Below, one piece after another: positions 1-9,815 of a DNA stretch of 46,827 bases. A program made the translations under genes and the position numbers. This DNA comes from Oscillospiraceae bacterium (GTDB lineage: Bacteria; Bacillota; Clostridia; Oscillospirales; Acutalibacteraceae), in NCBI GenBank assembly GCA_902796905.1, contig CADBQU010000028.1, positions 1 through 46,827 on the forward strand, written 5' to 3'. How positions within the stretch are numbered: position 1 is the stretch's first letter; each line of letters starts with the position of its first letter. The notes under the pieces are model-generated. The model saw only the letters and a program-made list of their open reading frames with translations, made no database searches and was not told where the DNA came from.

Positions 1-81
<81 letters not shown>

Positions 82-90
<9 letters not shown>

Positions 91-1104
91 AAACATTGCG
101 TCCCCAAAACTGAAAAAACGGTATTTTAAATCAATGGCTTCTTTATATGCTTTTAAAATATTTTCCCTTGTGCTTAAAGCCGAAACCAACATTATTAATG
201 TGCTTTCGGGCAAATGAAAATTGGTTATTAAGCAATCTAAACATTTAAACTTGTATCCGGGATAAATAAATATTCCGGTATCCGCAGCGCCTTCTTTTAC
301 AAATCCGTTTTCGTCCGCCGCACTTTCTACCGTTCTGCAGGAAGTTGTTCCTACACATATTATACGCCGTTTTTCTTTTTTTGCTTTGTTAATAATTTCC
401 GCTGCTTCTTTAGGAATGTTATAATGCTCGGTATGCATTTTATGCTCTAAAATATTATCTGTTTTAACCGGGCGGAATGTACCCAAACCTACATGAAGAG
501 TTACATAGGTAATAATTACGCCCATATTTTCAAGTTCTTTTAAAAGCTCTTTCGTAAAATGAAGTCCCGCAGTGGGGGCGGCGGCAGAGCCTAAATATTT
601 GGCATAAACGGTTTGGTAACGGTTTTGGTCCTTTAGCTCCGCTGTAATATAAGGCGGAAGCGGCATTTTGCCCACTTTATCTAAAATGGCATAAAATTCG
701 CCTTTAAAAGTAAAGCTTATTATGCGGTTGCCGTCGTCCTTAACCTTAATTATTTTTCCGCTTAATTCATCCGAAAATTTAAATTCGTGATTTTCTCTTG
801 CCTTTTTACCCGGACGAACTATACATTCCCAATCGGTATCGTTTAACCTTTTAAGTAAAACAAATTCTATTATTGCTCCGCTGTCGGTTCTTGTGCCGAA
901 AATCCTGGCAGGTAAAACCTTTGTGTCGTTTAAAACCAAAACATCTCCGGCTTTTAAATAATTTTTTATATTGTTAAAAACCGTGTGTTCGGTTTTGCCT
1001 GTTTTTTTGTCCAATACCAAAAGCCTGGAAGCCGTGCGGGGCTCTACCGGTGTTTGCGCTATTAATTCTTCGGGTAAATCAAAATAAAAGTCTTTTTTTT
1101 CCAT
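82..1104 (-). CDS. queA: S-adenosylmethionine:tRNA ribosyltransferase-isomerase QueA
   Basis: QueA transfers and isomerises the ribosyl part of S-adenosylmethionine onto 7-aminomethyl-7-deazaguanine at the tRNA wobble position, giving epoxyqueuosine in the cytoplasm. The 340-residue product has the family N-terminus ([12 protein letters not shown] followed by R-x-A-S-R-L-L), the [15 protein letters not shown] segment and the [10 protein letters not shown] motif, and it is full length. An ATG seven codons further upstream (1125) is in frame, but the ATG at 1104 is preceded six bases upstream by GGAG on the minus strand and starts with the conserved MEKKDFYF, so I choose it. It stands alone here, divergent from asd. 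Its 3' end lies in an AT repeat. Identification is secure; the start is very likely. Confidence 0.95.
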
Positions 1105-1608
1105 AAATACTCCAAAATATAACAAATGCCGACAATACTTATTTTATTAAAGTTAAACGCAATTAATAAAATGTTAAATGATTTATTTTTTACTTTGTTT
1201 TTTGCATTGTCTGTATAAACACAATTTATTAAAAAAATGAATAATATATATTTGACAAAACCTAATTGCTTTGCTATATTATATATAATAAGCATAATAT
1301 TGTTTGGTAAATGTAATTTCATATTATATTATAATGTTTTATGCTGTTATTGACAAGTGTTTTTTATAAGTTTTTAAAGTAACGGTGCAAAATGTGCCGA
1401 AAATATTTAAACGCATATTTACTGCTTTTAAAAAGCAATTATAAATTACCGTTTCGGTATTAGCTTTAATAAGGGGCAAAACCTTTTTTGCAAATAAAAA
1501 TTTTGTTTTATTATAGCTTTTGCAAAACTTAAAATATGTTCGGTTTTGTTTTTATTAATGTTAATACCCGGTATATTGTATATGTGTTAAGAAAGATATG
1601 GTGTATTT
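1105..1608. other. Intergenic region, divergent queA/asd, long asd leader
   Basis: These 504 bases hold no convincing gene. They contain a strong plus-strand promoter (1252-1280), a second TTGACA at 1350-1355 with only a weak -10 (TTTAAA, 1373-1378), and several short hairpins before asd, such as TACCG-TTT-CGGTA near 1467-1480 and GCAAAA/TTTTGC near 1480-1492. I see neither the conserved core of a lysine riboswitch nor a T-box motif. Confidence 0.6.
1252..1280 (+). promoter_or_regulatory. Promoter for asd (sigma-A type, extended -10)
   Basis: TTGACA at 1252-1257, a 17-bp spacer and TATATT at 1275-1280, preceded by TGC (extended -10). Transcription would start near 1287, leaving about 320 bases of leader before asd. 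Confidence 0.75.
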
Positions 1609-2691
1609 ATGAAAAGTTATAATGTTGGTATTATAGGCGCTACGGGTATGGTAGGGCAAAGGTTTGCTTTGCTTTTACATAATCATCCTTGGTTTAAGGT
1701 TAAAGCTTTGGCGGCTTCAAGCCGTTCGGCAAACAAAACCTATAAAGAAGCTTTGGGCGAACGCTGGTCTATGACGGAAGAATGTCCCGAATCTTTAAAA
1801 TATATGACGGTTTTAGACGCTGCTGCGGATATTGACAAAATAGTATCTTTGGTAGATTTTGTTTTTTGTGCCGTAGATATGAAAAAAGACGAAATTAAAG
1901 CCTTGGAAGAAGCATACGCAAAAAAAGAATGTCCGGTAATTTCAAATAACAGCGCAAACCGTTTTACCGAAGATGTTCCTATGATAATTCCCGAACTTAA
2001 TCCCGAACATGCCGAAATTATAAAATCTCAGAAACAGCGTTTGGGCACCCAAAAAGGTTTTATTGCGGTAAAATCGAATTGCTCGCTGCAAAGCTATGTT
2101 CCGGCGCTTTATCCTTTAGATAAAGAATTCGGCGTTGAAGATGTTTTGGTTTGCACCTATCAGGCGATATCCGGCGCAGGAAAAACATTTAAAAGCTGGC
2201 CTGAAATGGTAGATAACGTTAACCCTTATATAGGCGGCGAAGAAGAAAAATCCGAAAAAGAGCCTTTGAAAATTTGGGGCAAAATCGAAAACGGGAAAAT
2301 CGTTCCGGCAACAAAACCGAATTTTACTGCGCAATGCATAAGAATACCTATTTCGGACGGTCATACGGCGGCGGTTTTTGTACGTTTTAAAAACAAACCC
2401 ACCGAAGAACAAATTATAAATATTTGGAAAAACTTTAAGGGACGTCCGCAGGAACTTGATTTGCCGCACGCACCGAAGCAGTTTTTACATTACTTTACCG
2501 AAAACGATATGCCTCAGGCTAAGATTTGCAGAAATCTTGAGGGCGGAATGGCTGTAAGCTTAGGAAGATTAAGACCCGATACCCAGTATGATTATAAATT
2601 TGTATGTGTTTCTCATAACACTTTAAGAGGTGCTGCGGGCGGTGCCGTTTTAATGGCTGAGCTTTTGTGCGCCGAAGGATATATGGATTGA
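1609..2691 (+). CDS. asd: Aspartate-semialdehyde dehydrogenase
   Basis: Asd reduces aspartyl-4-phosphate to aspartate-4-semialdehyde with NADPH. This is the branch-point substrate for lysine/diaminopimelate (DapA) and for threonine/methionine (Hom), and both branches are encoded in this window. The 360-residue product has the N-terminal NAD(P)-binding loop GATGMVGQ (residues 10-17), the active-site cysteine C158 in KSNCSLQSYVP, and the RIPISDGHTAAVFV segment carrying the catalytic histidine. Length and motifs match the archaeal/fungal-type subfamily rather than the short proteobacterial type. The start is weakly supported by GGTG six bases upstream, but the N-terminus fits. asd is followed by dapA and dapB in the same direction with AT-rich gaps of about 140 bases. 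Confidence 0.96.
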   Translation: MKSYNVGIIGATGMVGQRFALLLHNHPWFKVKALAASSRSANKTYKEALGERWSMTEECPESLKYMTVLDAAADIDKIVSLVDFVFCAVDMKKDEIKALEEAYAKKECPVISNNSANRFTEDVPMIIPELNPEHAEIIKSQKQRLGTQKGFIAVKSNCSLQSYVPALYPLDKEFGVEDVLVCTYQAISGAGKTFKSWPEMVDNVNPYIGGEEEKSEKEPLKIWGKIENGKIVPATKPNFTAQCIRIPISDGHTAAVFVRFKNKPTEEQIINIWKNFKGRPQELDLPHAPKQFLHYFTENDMPQAKICRNLEGGMAVSLGRLRPDTQYDYKFVCVSHNTLRGAAGGAVLMAELLCAEGYMD

Positions 2692-2834
2692 TAATTTTGA
2701 TAATTACGGATAATTATTAATTATTAATATATTCTTGTTTTTTACGATAATTTTAATTTTTATGTTATATTTATATCTTTACGTTTAGGCTTTTAAAGTT
2801 AAATATTAAAAGCAATATTAAGAGGGGAATAGCA

Positions 2835-3722
2835 ATGAAAAAAACAGTTTTTAATGGTTGTGCAACAGCGTTGGTTACTCCTATGAATAACGACGGTTCG
2901 GTTAATTACGATGTTTTAAAAAAAATAATAAACAACCAAATTGAAGGTAATATAGACGCTTTGGTTATTTGCGGAACTACCGGAGAAGGTGCTACGCTTA
3001 CTAACGAAGAGCATATTGAAGTTATAAAAAAATCGGTTGAATTTGCAAACGGCAAAGTTCCTATAATAGCCGGTACAGGCAGTAACGATACAAAATATGC
3101 GGTTGAATTATCTAAAGAAGCTTTAGATGTAGGCGCTAACGCTTTATTAATGGTTACCCCGTATTACAACAAAACTTCTCAGCATGGGCTTGTAGTGCAC
3201 TACAATTATATAGCCGAAAGAATAAAAGCACCTATAATTCTTTATAATGTTCCTTCAAGAACCGGCGTAAATATTAAACCCGAAACTTACAAAGAATTAA
3301 GCAAAATAGAAAATGTTGTTGCCGTTAAAGAGGCAAACGGCGATATTGAAGCCGCCAAAAGAACAATAGAATTGTGCGGCGACGATTTGACCATTTACAC
3401 CGGAAACGACGACCAGATTTATGAATTTTGTGAAATAGGCGGAAAAGGCGTAATTTCGGTAATTTCAAATATATTACCAAACGAAACTCACGATATGGTT
3501 ATGGAATATTTAAACGGAAACAAAGAAAAATCAAAAGAGTTAACGATAAAATACCATAATTTAATGAAAGCTCTTTTTGCCGATGTTAATCCAGTACCGA
3601 TAAAAGAAGCTATGAACTTAATGAATTTAAATGTAGGTCCATGCAGGCTGCCTTTGGTACCTATGCTTGAAGAAATCAAAGAAACGCTTGTTAAAGCTTT
3701 AAAAGAACAAAATTTGATTTAA
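2835..3722 (+). CDS. dapA: 4-hydroxy-tetrahydrodipicolinate synthase DapA
   Basis: DapA condenses pyruvate with aspartate semialdehyde, the first committed step to diaminopimelate and lysine. The 295-residue protein is a full-length aldolase barrel of the NAL family: the CGTTGEGATL loop (46-55), catalytic tyrosine Y137 in YNVPSRTG, and the Schiff-base lysine K165 in VAVKEANGD. AGAGGGG (2821-2827) gives a good ribosome binding site. The 143-base gap after asd contains several GATAATT-like direct repeats but no clear terminator, so cotranscription with asd is likely. dapB follows 134 bases downstream. Confidence 0.97.
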   Translation: MKKTVFNGCATALVTPMNNDGSVNYDVLKKIINNQIEGNIDALVICGTTGEGATLTNEEHIEVIKKSVEFANGKVPIIAGTGSNDTKYAVELSKEALDVGANALLMVTPYYNKTSQHGLVVHYNYIAERIKAPIILYNVPSRTGVNIKPETYKELSKIENVVAVKEANGDIEAAKRTIELCGDDLTIYTGNDDQIYEFCEIGGKGVISVISNILPNETHDMVMEYLNGNKEKSKELTIKYHNLMKALFADVNPVPIKEAMNLMNLNVGPCRLPLVPMLEEIKETLVKALKEQNLI

Positions 3723-3856
3723 AATTTAAATTGATATTATATAAGCAATATATAATAACGGTATATAAACTAAAAATATCAACGATAAACTAAATATAAA
3801 ATTTAAAAACAACCAAAGTAAACGGAAGACAGAGTTTAAAGCAAAGGAAAAACAAA

Positions 3857-4609
3857 ATGTTAAAGGTTATTTTAAGCGGTTGCTGCGGCAGAATGGGTAA
3901 TGTTGTAGCGGATTTAATTGCAAACAGGGATGACTGTGAAATAGTTTGCGGCGTAGATAAAGTTTGCGCTTCGAAAGATTTTCCTATTTATCCTTCTTTT
4001 GACGATTTAGAAGAAAAAGCAGATGTTATTATTGATTTTTCGCATATAAGCACTTTGCCCGGATTATTAAAATATGCAACAAAAACAAAAACCGCGGTGG
4101 TTTTGGCTACTACGGGTTTTAACGAAGAGCAAACCGAAAGCATAAAGGCAGCCGGCAAAGAAATACCGGTTTTCTTTTCGTTTAATATGTCTTTAGGCGT
4201 TAATTTGCTTATAGAGCTTTCAAAAAAAGCGGCTGCGGTTTTAAACGGATTTGATATTGAAATAATAGAAAAGCATCATAATCAAAAACTTGACGCGCCA
4301 AGCGGTACAGCCGTTATGATAGCAAACGGCTTAAACGAAGTTTTAGATAATAAAATGAAATACGAATACGACAGGCACTGCAAGCGTGAAAAAAGAGCCG
4401 AAAACGAAATAGGCATACACTCGGTAAGGGGCGGAACTATAGTAGGAGAACACGAGGTTCTTTTTTGCGGCAGGGACGAAATAGTATCTATAAGCCATTC
4501 TGCAAGGAGCAGAGAAATTTTTGCCGTAGGAGCGGTAAATGCCGCTTTGTTTTTAAAGGATAAAAAACCCGGCCTTTACAGTATGAAAGAACTCGTTGAA
4601 TCAAAATAA
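3857..4609 (+). CDS. dapB: 4-hydroxy-tetrahydrodipicolinate reductase DapB
   Basis: DapB reduces the DapA product to tetrahydrodipicolinate with NAD(P)H. The 250-residue protein has the Rossmann glycine motif SGCCGRMG (7-14), ATTGF in the middle, and the DapB signature EKHHNQKLDAPSGTA, in which the HH and K residues form the substrate site. AAAGGA precedes the start. It ends the asd-dapA-dapB series and is followed ten bases later by a strong intrinsic terminator. The next step is probably done by the diaminopimelate dehydrogenase at 41127-42110, since no dapD, dapE, dapF or dapL is in the window. Confidence 0.97.
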   Translation: MLKVILSGCCGRMGNVVADLIANRDDCEIVCGVDKVCASKDFPIYPSFDDLEEKADVIIDFSHISTLPGLLKYATKTKTAVVLATTGFNEEQTESIKAAGKEIPVFFSFNMSLGVNLLIELSKKAAAVLNGFDIEIIEKHHNQKLDAPSGTAVMIANGLNEVLDNKMKYEYDRHCKREKRAENEIGIHSVRGGTIVGEHEVLFCGRDEIVSISHSARSREIFAVGAVNAALFLKDKKPGLYSMKELVESK

Positions 4610-4618
4610 TACTTTTTT

Positions 4619-4650
4619 CGGGTTTTGCATTTTTGCAAAACCCGATTTTA
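4619..4650 (+). terminator. Intrinsic terminator after dapB
   Basis: Perfect 11-bp stem, CGGGTTTTGCA (4619-4629) with TGCAAAACCCG (4634-4644), loop TTTT, then ATTTTA. A T-run also lies 5' of the stem. Confidence 0.8.
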
Positions 4651-4837
4651 AGATAAAGAAACAATTTTTATATAACAGTATTAAGGTTAATATAATTCTA
4701 TTATTTTAGTACTTTTATAATTTTTAAAAATGTATTTTAAATAAACATACGGCACAAATAAAAATATAAAAATATTAAAATAATAGAATTGCAAAAACAA
4801 GTAAAAATGGAAGTCTTAGTGTTTTGGAGTGTAAAAA

Positions 4838-6253
4838 ATGAAGAGAACAAAAATAATTTGTACATTGGGGCCCAGTTGTTTAAAAGAAGATATACTTGAA
4901 AGAATGTTAAAAGCCGGAATGAATGTTGCAAGGCTTAATTTTTCTCACGGTACGCACGAAACCCATAAAAATTCCATTAAGCTTTTTAGAAAAGTAAGGG
5001 ATAAATTAGGAGTAGCGGCGGCAGTTATGCTTGATACCAAAGGTCCGGAAATAAGACTGGGTAACTTTGAAAACGGAAAAGTTGAGCTTAAAGACGGCGA
5101 TAAATTTATTTTAACTGTAGAAGACGTTTTGGGCACAAAAGAAAAAGCGTCTATAAGCTATAAGGGTTTACCCAACTGTATTAATATAAACAACGATATT
5201 TTAATAGACGACGGCAAAGTAAATTTAGCGGTTGAAAGCTATACTCAAAACGAAATTGTTTGCAGAGTTTTATCCGGAGGAGTTATAAGCGATAAAAAAA
5301 GCATAAATGTTCCTAACATAAAATTAGATATGGAATATTTAAGCGAAAGAGATAAAGACGATTTGCTTTTCGGAATAAAAAACGATGTTGATTTTATTTC
5401 GGCTTCTTTTGTAAGGCGTAAATCTGATGTAACCGATTTAAGAAAATTTTTAGATTATAACGGCGGACAAAAAATAAAAATTATTTCTAAAATAGAAAAC
5501 ATAGAAGGCGTAGAAAACTTTGACGAGATATTGGAGGCCAGCGACGGTATAATGGTTGCAAGAGGCGATATGGGCGTTGAAGTGGAATATACCCGTTTGC
5601 CGGGACTTCAAAAAAAGTTTATTAAAAAATGCTATCAATCCGGAAAAATTGTTATTACCGCAACGCAAATGCTTGAATCTATGATAAATAATCCCAATCC
5701 CACAAGAGCCGAAATAACAGACGTTGCAAACGCTATATTTGACGGAACCAGCGCCATAATGCTTTCGGGCGAAAGCGCAGTGGGCAAATACCCCGTTAAA
5801 GCCGTAGAAGTTATGGCAAAAATAGCGGCTCAGGCAGAAAGCGATTTTTACGAAATTTATCCGCACAGGACTACTCCGTTTTTGGGGGACGACTGTACGG
5901 GAGCTATATGCGACGCTACCTGCAGAGCGGCAAGGGATATAAACGCTACGGCTATTATTGCCGTTACCACTTCGGGTAATACTGCAAGGCAAATGTCCAA
6001 ATTCCGTCCCGAAATACCCATTGTTGCGGCAACGCCCGAAATAAAAACGTTTCATCAGCTTTCTATGTCTTGGGGAGTATATCCGGTAGTGGCAAAATAT
6101 CAAACTTCATCCGACGGTTTATTGCAGCATGCGGTAGCTTGCGCAAAGCAAATAGATATGGTACAAAAGGGAGATATAGTAGTAATTACCGCAGGTGTTC
6201 CCATAAGGGTTTCGGGTAATACAAATTTATTAAAAGTAGAAACGGTTTATTAG
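4838..6253 (+). CDS. pyk: Pyruvate kinase
   Basis: Pyruvate kinase makes pyruvate and ATP from phosphoenolpyruvate and ADP at the end of glycolysis. The 471-residue protein begins with KRTKIICTLGPS, has the NFSHGTHE segment, the active-site stretch around IISKIEN, the Mg-binding MVARGDMGVEVEYTRLPGLQK segment and ITATQMLESM. A regulatory C-terminal domain follows. It lacks the extra PEP-utiliser-like domain found at the C-terminus in bacilli, so it is the short form. GGAGTG precedes the start. It sits alone after the dapB terminator. The 228-base upstream gap has TATAAT-like sequences at 4691-4696 and 4716-4721 but no convincing -35. Confidence 0.97.
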   Translation: MKRTKIICTLGPSCLKEDILERMLKAGMNVARLNFSHGTHETHKNSIKLFRKVRDKLGVAAAVMLDTKGPEIRLGNFENGKVELKDGDKFILTVEDVLGTKEKASISYKGLPNCININNDILIDDGKVNLAVESYTQNEIVCRVLSGGVISDKKSINVPNIKLDMEYLSERDKDDLLFGIKNDVDFISASFVRRKSDVTDLRKFLDYNGGQKIKIISKIENIEGVENFDEILEASDGIMVARGDMGVEVEYTRLPGLQKKFIKKCYQSGKIVITATQMLESMINNPNPTRAEITDVANAIFDGTSAIMLSGESAVGKYPVKAVEVMAKIAAQAESDFYEIYPHRTTPFLGDDCTGAICDATCRAARDINATAIIAVTTSGNTARQMSKFRPEIPIVAATPEIKTFHQLSMSWGVYPVVAKYQTSSDGLLQHAVACAKQIDMVQKGDIVVITAGVPIRVSGNTNLLKVETVY

Positions 6254-6301
6254 TTAGCAGTTTGGCTAAAAAATACTTATTAAAATTTGTTGTTTTTTTC
6301 G

Positions 6302-6330
6302 TTGCTTTTTTAAAAAGAATAGTTTATACT
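6302..6330 (+). promoter_or_regulatory. Candidate promoter for the glycosidase gene
   Basis: TTGCTT (6302-6307), a 17-bp spacer and TATACT (6325-6330). The leader would be about 130 bases. No terminator is evident after pyk, so readthrough is also possible. Confidence 0.45.
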
Positions 6331-6466
6331 ATTGTGTTGTGTGTAATGTGTAATAAATATTTTTAATAAAAAATATATCTATACTCTTTTTATTTAAAAA
6401 AGCATCAACTTTATTTTTACGGTTTTAAATTTTTAAATATTATAAAAATTTTTAAAGGAGTTTAAT

Positions 6467-9400
6467 ATGCTTTATCCTAAAAATTTTACAAAAGAAATTT
6501 CGCCTGAAGTTTTTAAAAATCCTCCTTGCGAATACAGAGCTACACCATTTTGGGCTTGGAATACCAAATTAAATCAAAGCCTTTTAAATATGGAAATAGA
6601 CTGTATGAAGGAAATGGGATTCGGCGGATTTCACATGCATACAAGGGTTGGAATGGCCACAAAATATCTGTCTTCGGAATTTATGCAGTTTATAAAAAAT
6701 TGTACCGAAAAAGCAAAAAAGGAAGATATGCTTGCGTGGCTTTACGATGAAGACAAATGGCCTTCTGGCTATGCCGGCGGATATGTAACAAAAGAAGAAA
6801 AATACCGTCAAAAACATATTTTGTTTACCACCGTGCCATACGGCAAAAATGATACCGAAAACGAGCACGCAGTAGATTTATTTTTGGATTGCAGCGCATG
6901 GGGAGAACGTACCGGCAACGGTACATTGCTTGCAAAATACGGCGTTAAATTAGATGATGAAGGCTATTTGGAAGCATATAAAACATTAGAGGAAAACGAA
7001 AGTTTTGAAGGCGATATTTGGTATGCCTATTTAGAAACTGCTATGCCTTCGGCTTGGTTTAACAATCAAACTTATGTGGATACATTATGCAAAGAAGCCA
7101 TAGATAAATTTATTGAAATTACGCACGAAACCTATAAAAAGGAAGTAGGAAACAGTTTCGGCGGCGATATTCCCGCTATTTTTACGGACGAACCTCAGTT
7201 CAGCCGTAAAATCACTTTTAAATTTGCAAAAGATAAAAGCGACATTACTTTACCTTTTACCACAGATTTTGAAGAAACTTTTAAAAATACATACGGCGAA
7301 AGCTTTTTGGAAAAATTGCCCGAAGTATTTTGGGATATGAAAGATAAAATTTCCGTTACCAGATACCGTTTTCACGATCATTTGGCGGAGAAATTTGTAA
7401 CTTCTTTTGCCGATAACGTGGGCGGATGGTGCAAAAAAAACGGATTAATGCTGACGGGACATGTTATGGAAGAACCTACGCTTGAAAGCCAAACGCATTC
7501 TACAGGCGAGGCTATGCGTTCGTACAGGTCTTTTGGTTTGCCGGGTGTAGATATGCTTTGCAACTGTGTTGAACTTACCACGGTAAAACAGGCGGCAAGC
7601 GCGGCGCATCAATACGGATGTCCCGGTGTAACTTCGGAATTATACGGCGTAACCAACTGGAATTTTGATTTCAGAGGACATAAATTACAGGGCGACTGGC
7701 AGGCGGCGCTGGGCGTTAGTGTTAGAGTACCGCATTTATACTGGGTTGCTATGGGCGGAGAGGCTAAAAGAGATTACCCCGCATCCATAGGTCATCAATC
7801 GCCTTGGTACAAAGAATATTCATTTATTGAAAATCACTTTGCAAGAGTAAACAGTGTTATGACAAGAGGTACCGCAGATATAAAAATTGCGGTTGTACAT
7901 CCTATAGAATCTTATTGGTTACATTACGGACCGAATGATTTAACAAAAGCCGGAAGAGACGAATTAAACAAAAGATTTTTGGATTTGACCGAATGGCTGC
8001 TTTATAACAATTTGGATTTTGATTTTGTTTCGGAGTCTTTATTGCAAACGCAATACAAAGAAACCGCCGAAGGTTTTTGCGTAGGCAAAATGAAATACGA
8101 CGCAGTGTTGGTTCCTTCTATGGAAACAATACGTTTTTCCACTTTGGAAAAGCTTGAAAAATTTAATAAAAACGGCGGAGATGTTATATTTGCCGGAGAT
8201 ATTCCTTATTTGGTTGATGCAGAGCCTTCTAAGGCTCCGTTAAAATTTTCTAAAAAATGCAATGTTGTGCCGTGGAAGAAAACCGCAATATTAAGCGCTT
8301 TAAATAAGTACAGAACGGTAGAAATTTTAGACAATTCCACCGGTACAAACGCAAATAATTTGGTTTACGGTATGCGTAACGACGGTAACGGAAAGAACTT
8401 GTTTATTTGCCATGTAACCACTAACGGCAACAAGCATATAACAAAAGAAGAAAATTACACTATTAAAGTAAAAGGTACTTTTGCACCCACTTTGCTTAAT
8501 ACCGAAAACGGAGAATTTTTACCTATAAAAGCCGTTGCCGAAAACGGATATACTACCTTTAATTGGGATTGTTACACACATTCCAGCATTTTGGTAAGGT
8601 TAGAAAACGGTATACCCAAAACCGTAGCCGCAGAGCCCAAAACAAAAATAATTAAAGAGGAATATATAAAAGGCTCGGTTAATTACAGCTTGTCGGAACC
8701 GAATGTTTATATGCTGGATTTAGCAGAATGGGCTATAGACGAAGGCGAATATGAGCCTATGGAAGAATCCTTAAAAATTTGCGATAAAGCAAAATTAAAA
8801 TTGGGATATCCGTTAGACGGAGCTGCGGGATGTCAGCCTTGGGTTACCGAAAAAGAACCCGAAACGCCTCACACTTTACATTTAAAATATAAAGTGAATT
8901 CCGATATTATGGCCGAAGGCTTGTATTTGGCTTTGGAAAATTTAGATAAAACCGAAATAGAATTTAACGGAAAAACAGTTGAAGCTAAATCTGTTGGAAA
9001 ATATGTGGATATAGATATAGATAAAGTTGCTTTGCCCATAGTAAAAAGAGGGGAAAACGAATTGGTTCTTCACGTTAAGTTCGGACCGCTTACCTGCATA
9101 GAAAACAGCTTTATATTAGGCGATTTTGCCGTAGAATTAAACGGAACAAATCAAACGCTTAAATGTTTACCCGAAAAAATATATTTTGGGGATATTACAT
9201 CGCAGGGATTTCCTTTTTACGGCGGAAATATTATTTACGAGATTGGGCTTAATAACAGTAACAACGACAGAATTATAAAGCTTGATACTTTTGAAGCACC
9301 GTTGGTAACCGCTTATTTAAATAAAGAAAAAATAGGCGTTTTGGCATTGGCACCCTACGAAGCTTTAATAAAAAAATCCAATGAAGAAGAAAAGGAAGAA

Positions 9401-9607
9401 ACAGATAAAAAAGAAAATGTATTGCGGTTACAGTGCTTTGGCAGCCGTATAAATACATTCGGTGCGTTGCATAATACCGATAAAACCTATACTTGGTACG
9501 GTCCGCCTATTTGGAGAACCACAGGCGCCTCGTTCAGTTACGAATATCAACTGTCGCCTTGCGGAATTTTAACTTCTCCCAGAATTTTAACGGTTGAAGA
9601 AAATTAA
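6467..9607 (+). CDS. GH106-like intracellular glycoside hydrolase
   Basis: The 1046-residue protein resembles the alpha-L-rhamnosidase family GH106 and related uncharacterised proteins. The N-terminal part has the EYRATPFWAWN opening, then GFGGFHMHTRVGM, and YDEDKWPSGYAGG (Y93 onward). FTDEPQF (D241, E242) and TGHVMEEPTLES are carboxylate-rich stretches that are good active-site candidates. The C-terminal third (about 720-1046) looks like beta-rich, sugar-binding-type domains ending in YTWYGPPIWRTTGA. There is no signal peptide or membrane segment, so it probably acts in the cytoplasm on an imported glycoside or oligosaccharide. GGAG lies well placed before the ATG. No transporter or sugar-pathway gene is adjacent. 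Rhamnose specificity is only a guess; that it is a glycosidase-type enzyme is fairly likely. Confidence 0.65.
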   Translation: MLYPKNFTKEISPEVFKNPPCEYRATPFWAWNTKLNQSLLNMEIDCMKEMGFGGFHMHTRVGMATKYLSSEFMQFIKNCTEKAKKEDMLAWLYDEDKWPSGYAGGYVTKEEKYRQKHILFTTVPYGKNDTENEHAVDLFLDCSAWGERTGNGTLLAKYGVKLDDEGYLEAYKTLEENESFEGDIWYAYLETAMPSAWFNNQTYVDTLCKEAIDKFIEITHETYKKEVGNSFGGDIPAIFTDEPQFSRKITFKFAKDKSDITLPFTTDFEETFKNTYGESFLEKLPEVFWDMKDKISVTRYRFHDHLAEKFVTSFADNVGGWCKKNGLMLTGHVMEEPTLESQTHSTGEAMRSYRSFGLPGVDMLCNCVELTTVKQAASAAHQYGCPGVTSELYGVTNWNFDFRGHKLQGDWQAALGVSVRVPHLYWVAMGGEAKRDYPASIGHQSPWYKEYSFIENHFARVNSVMTRGTADIKIAVVHPIESYWLHYGPNDLTKAGRDELNKRFLDLTEWLLYNNLDFDFVSESLLQTQYKETAEGFCVGKMKYDAVLVPSMETIRFSTLEKLEKFNKNGGDVIFAGDIPYLVDAEPSKAPLKFSKKCNVVPWKKTAILSALNKYRTVEILDNSTGTNANNLVYGMRNDGNGKNLFICHVTTNGNKHITKEENYTIKVKGTFAPTLLNTENGEFLPIKAVAENGYTTFNWDCYTHSSILVRLENGIPKTVAAEPKTKIIKEEYIKGSVNYSLSEPNVYMLDLAEWAIDEGEYEPMEESLKICDKAKLKLGYPLDGAAGCQPWVTEKEPETPHTLHLKYKVNSDIMAEGLYLALENLDKTEIEFNGKTVEAKSVGKYVDIDIDKVALPIVKRGENELVLHVKFGPLTCIENSFILGDFAVELNGTNQTLKCLPEKIYFGDITSQGFPFYGGNIIYEIGLNNSNNDRIIKLDTFEAPLVTAYLNKEKIGVLALAPYEALIKKSNEEEKEETDKKENVLRLQCFGSRINTFGALHNTDKTYTWYGPPIWRTTGASFSYEYQLSPCGILTSPRILTVEEN

Positions 9608-9635
9608 TAAAAAAAGTAGAAATACTTAAATAATT

Positions 9636-9675
9636 AAAAGGGAATTATTGAAGATTTTTAATAATTCCTTTTTGA
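9636..9675 (+). terminator. Intrinsic terminator after the glycosidase gene
   Basis: GGAATTATT (9641-9649) pairs with AATAATTCC (9660-9668). The stem extends by A-T pairs into CTTTTTGATTTTT. Confidence 0.8.
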
Positions 9676-9815
9676 TTTTTGTATTATTTTCATTTTATTT
9701 TATTTTATTTGTATTTTATAGTATAATCGGATTACAATAATTTAAGGTGTAAATTTATAAAAGCATAATAATTAATAACGGAATAACGTTACTAAGAAGC
9801 TTTGGAGGTTTTTGT

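Noticed and set aside
1062..1322. Minus-strand open frame of 86 codons upstream of queA
   Set aside because: Overlaps the queA start in another frame, is AT-driven (Ile, Asn, Lys, Phe), and has no ribosome binding site.
1287..1608. Lysine riboswitch or T-box before asd
   Set aside because: I looked for the conserved lysine-riboswitch core and the T-box AGGGTGG motif and found neither; only short AT-rich hairpins are present.
5450..6103. Long open frame on the minus strand (217 codons) inside pyk
   Set aside because: It is fully inside the pyruvate kinase gene, its translation is rich in Cys, Tyr and Phe without any family motif, and no ribosome binding site precedes it. It is a shadow frame.
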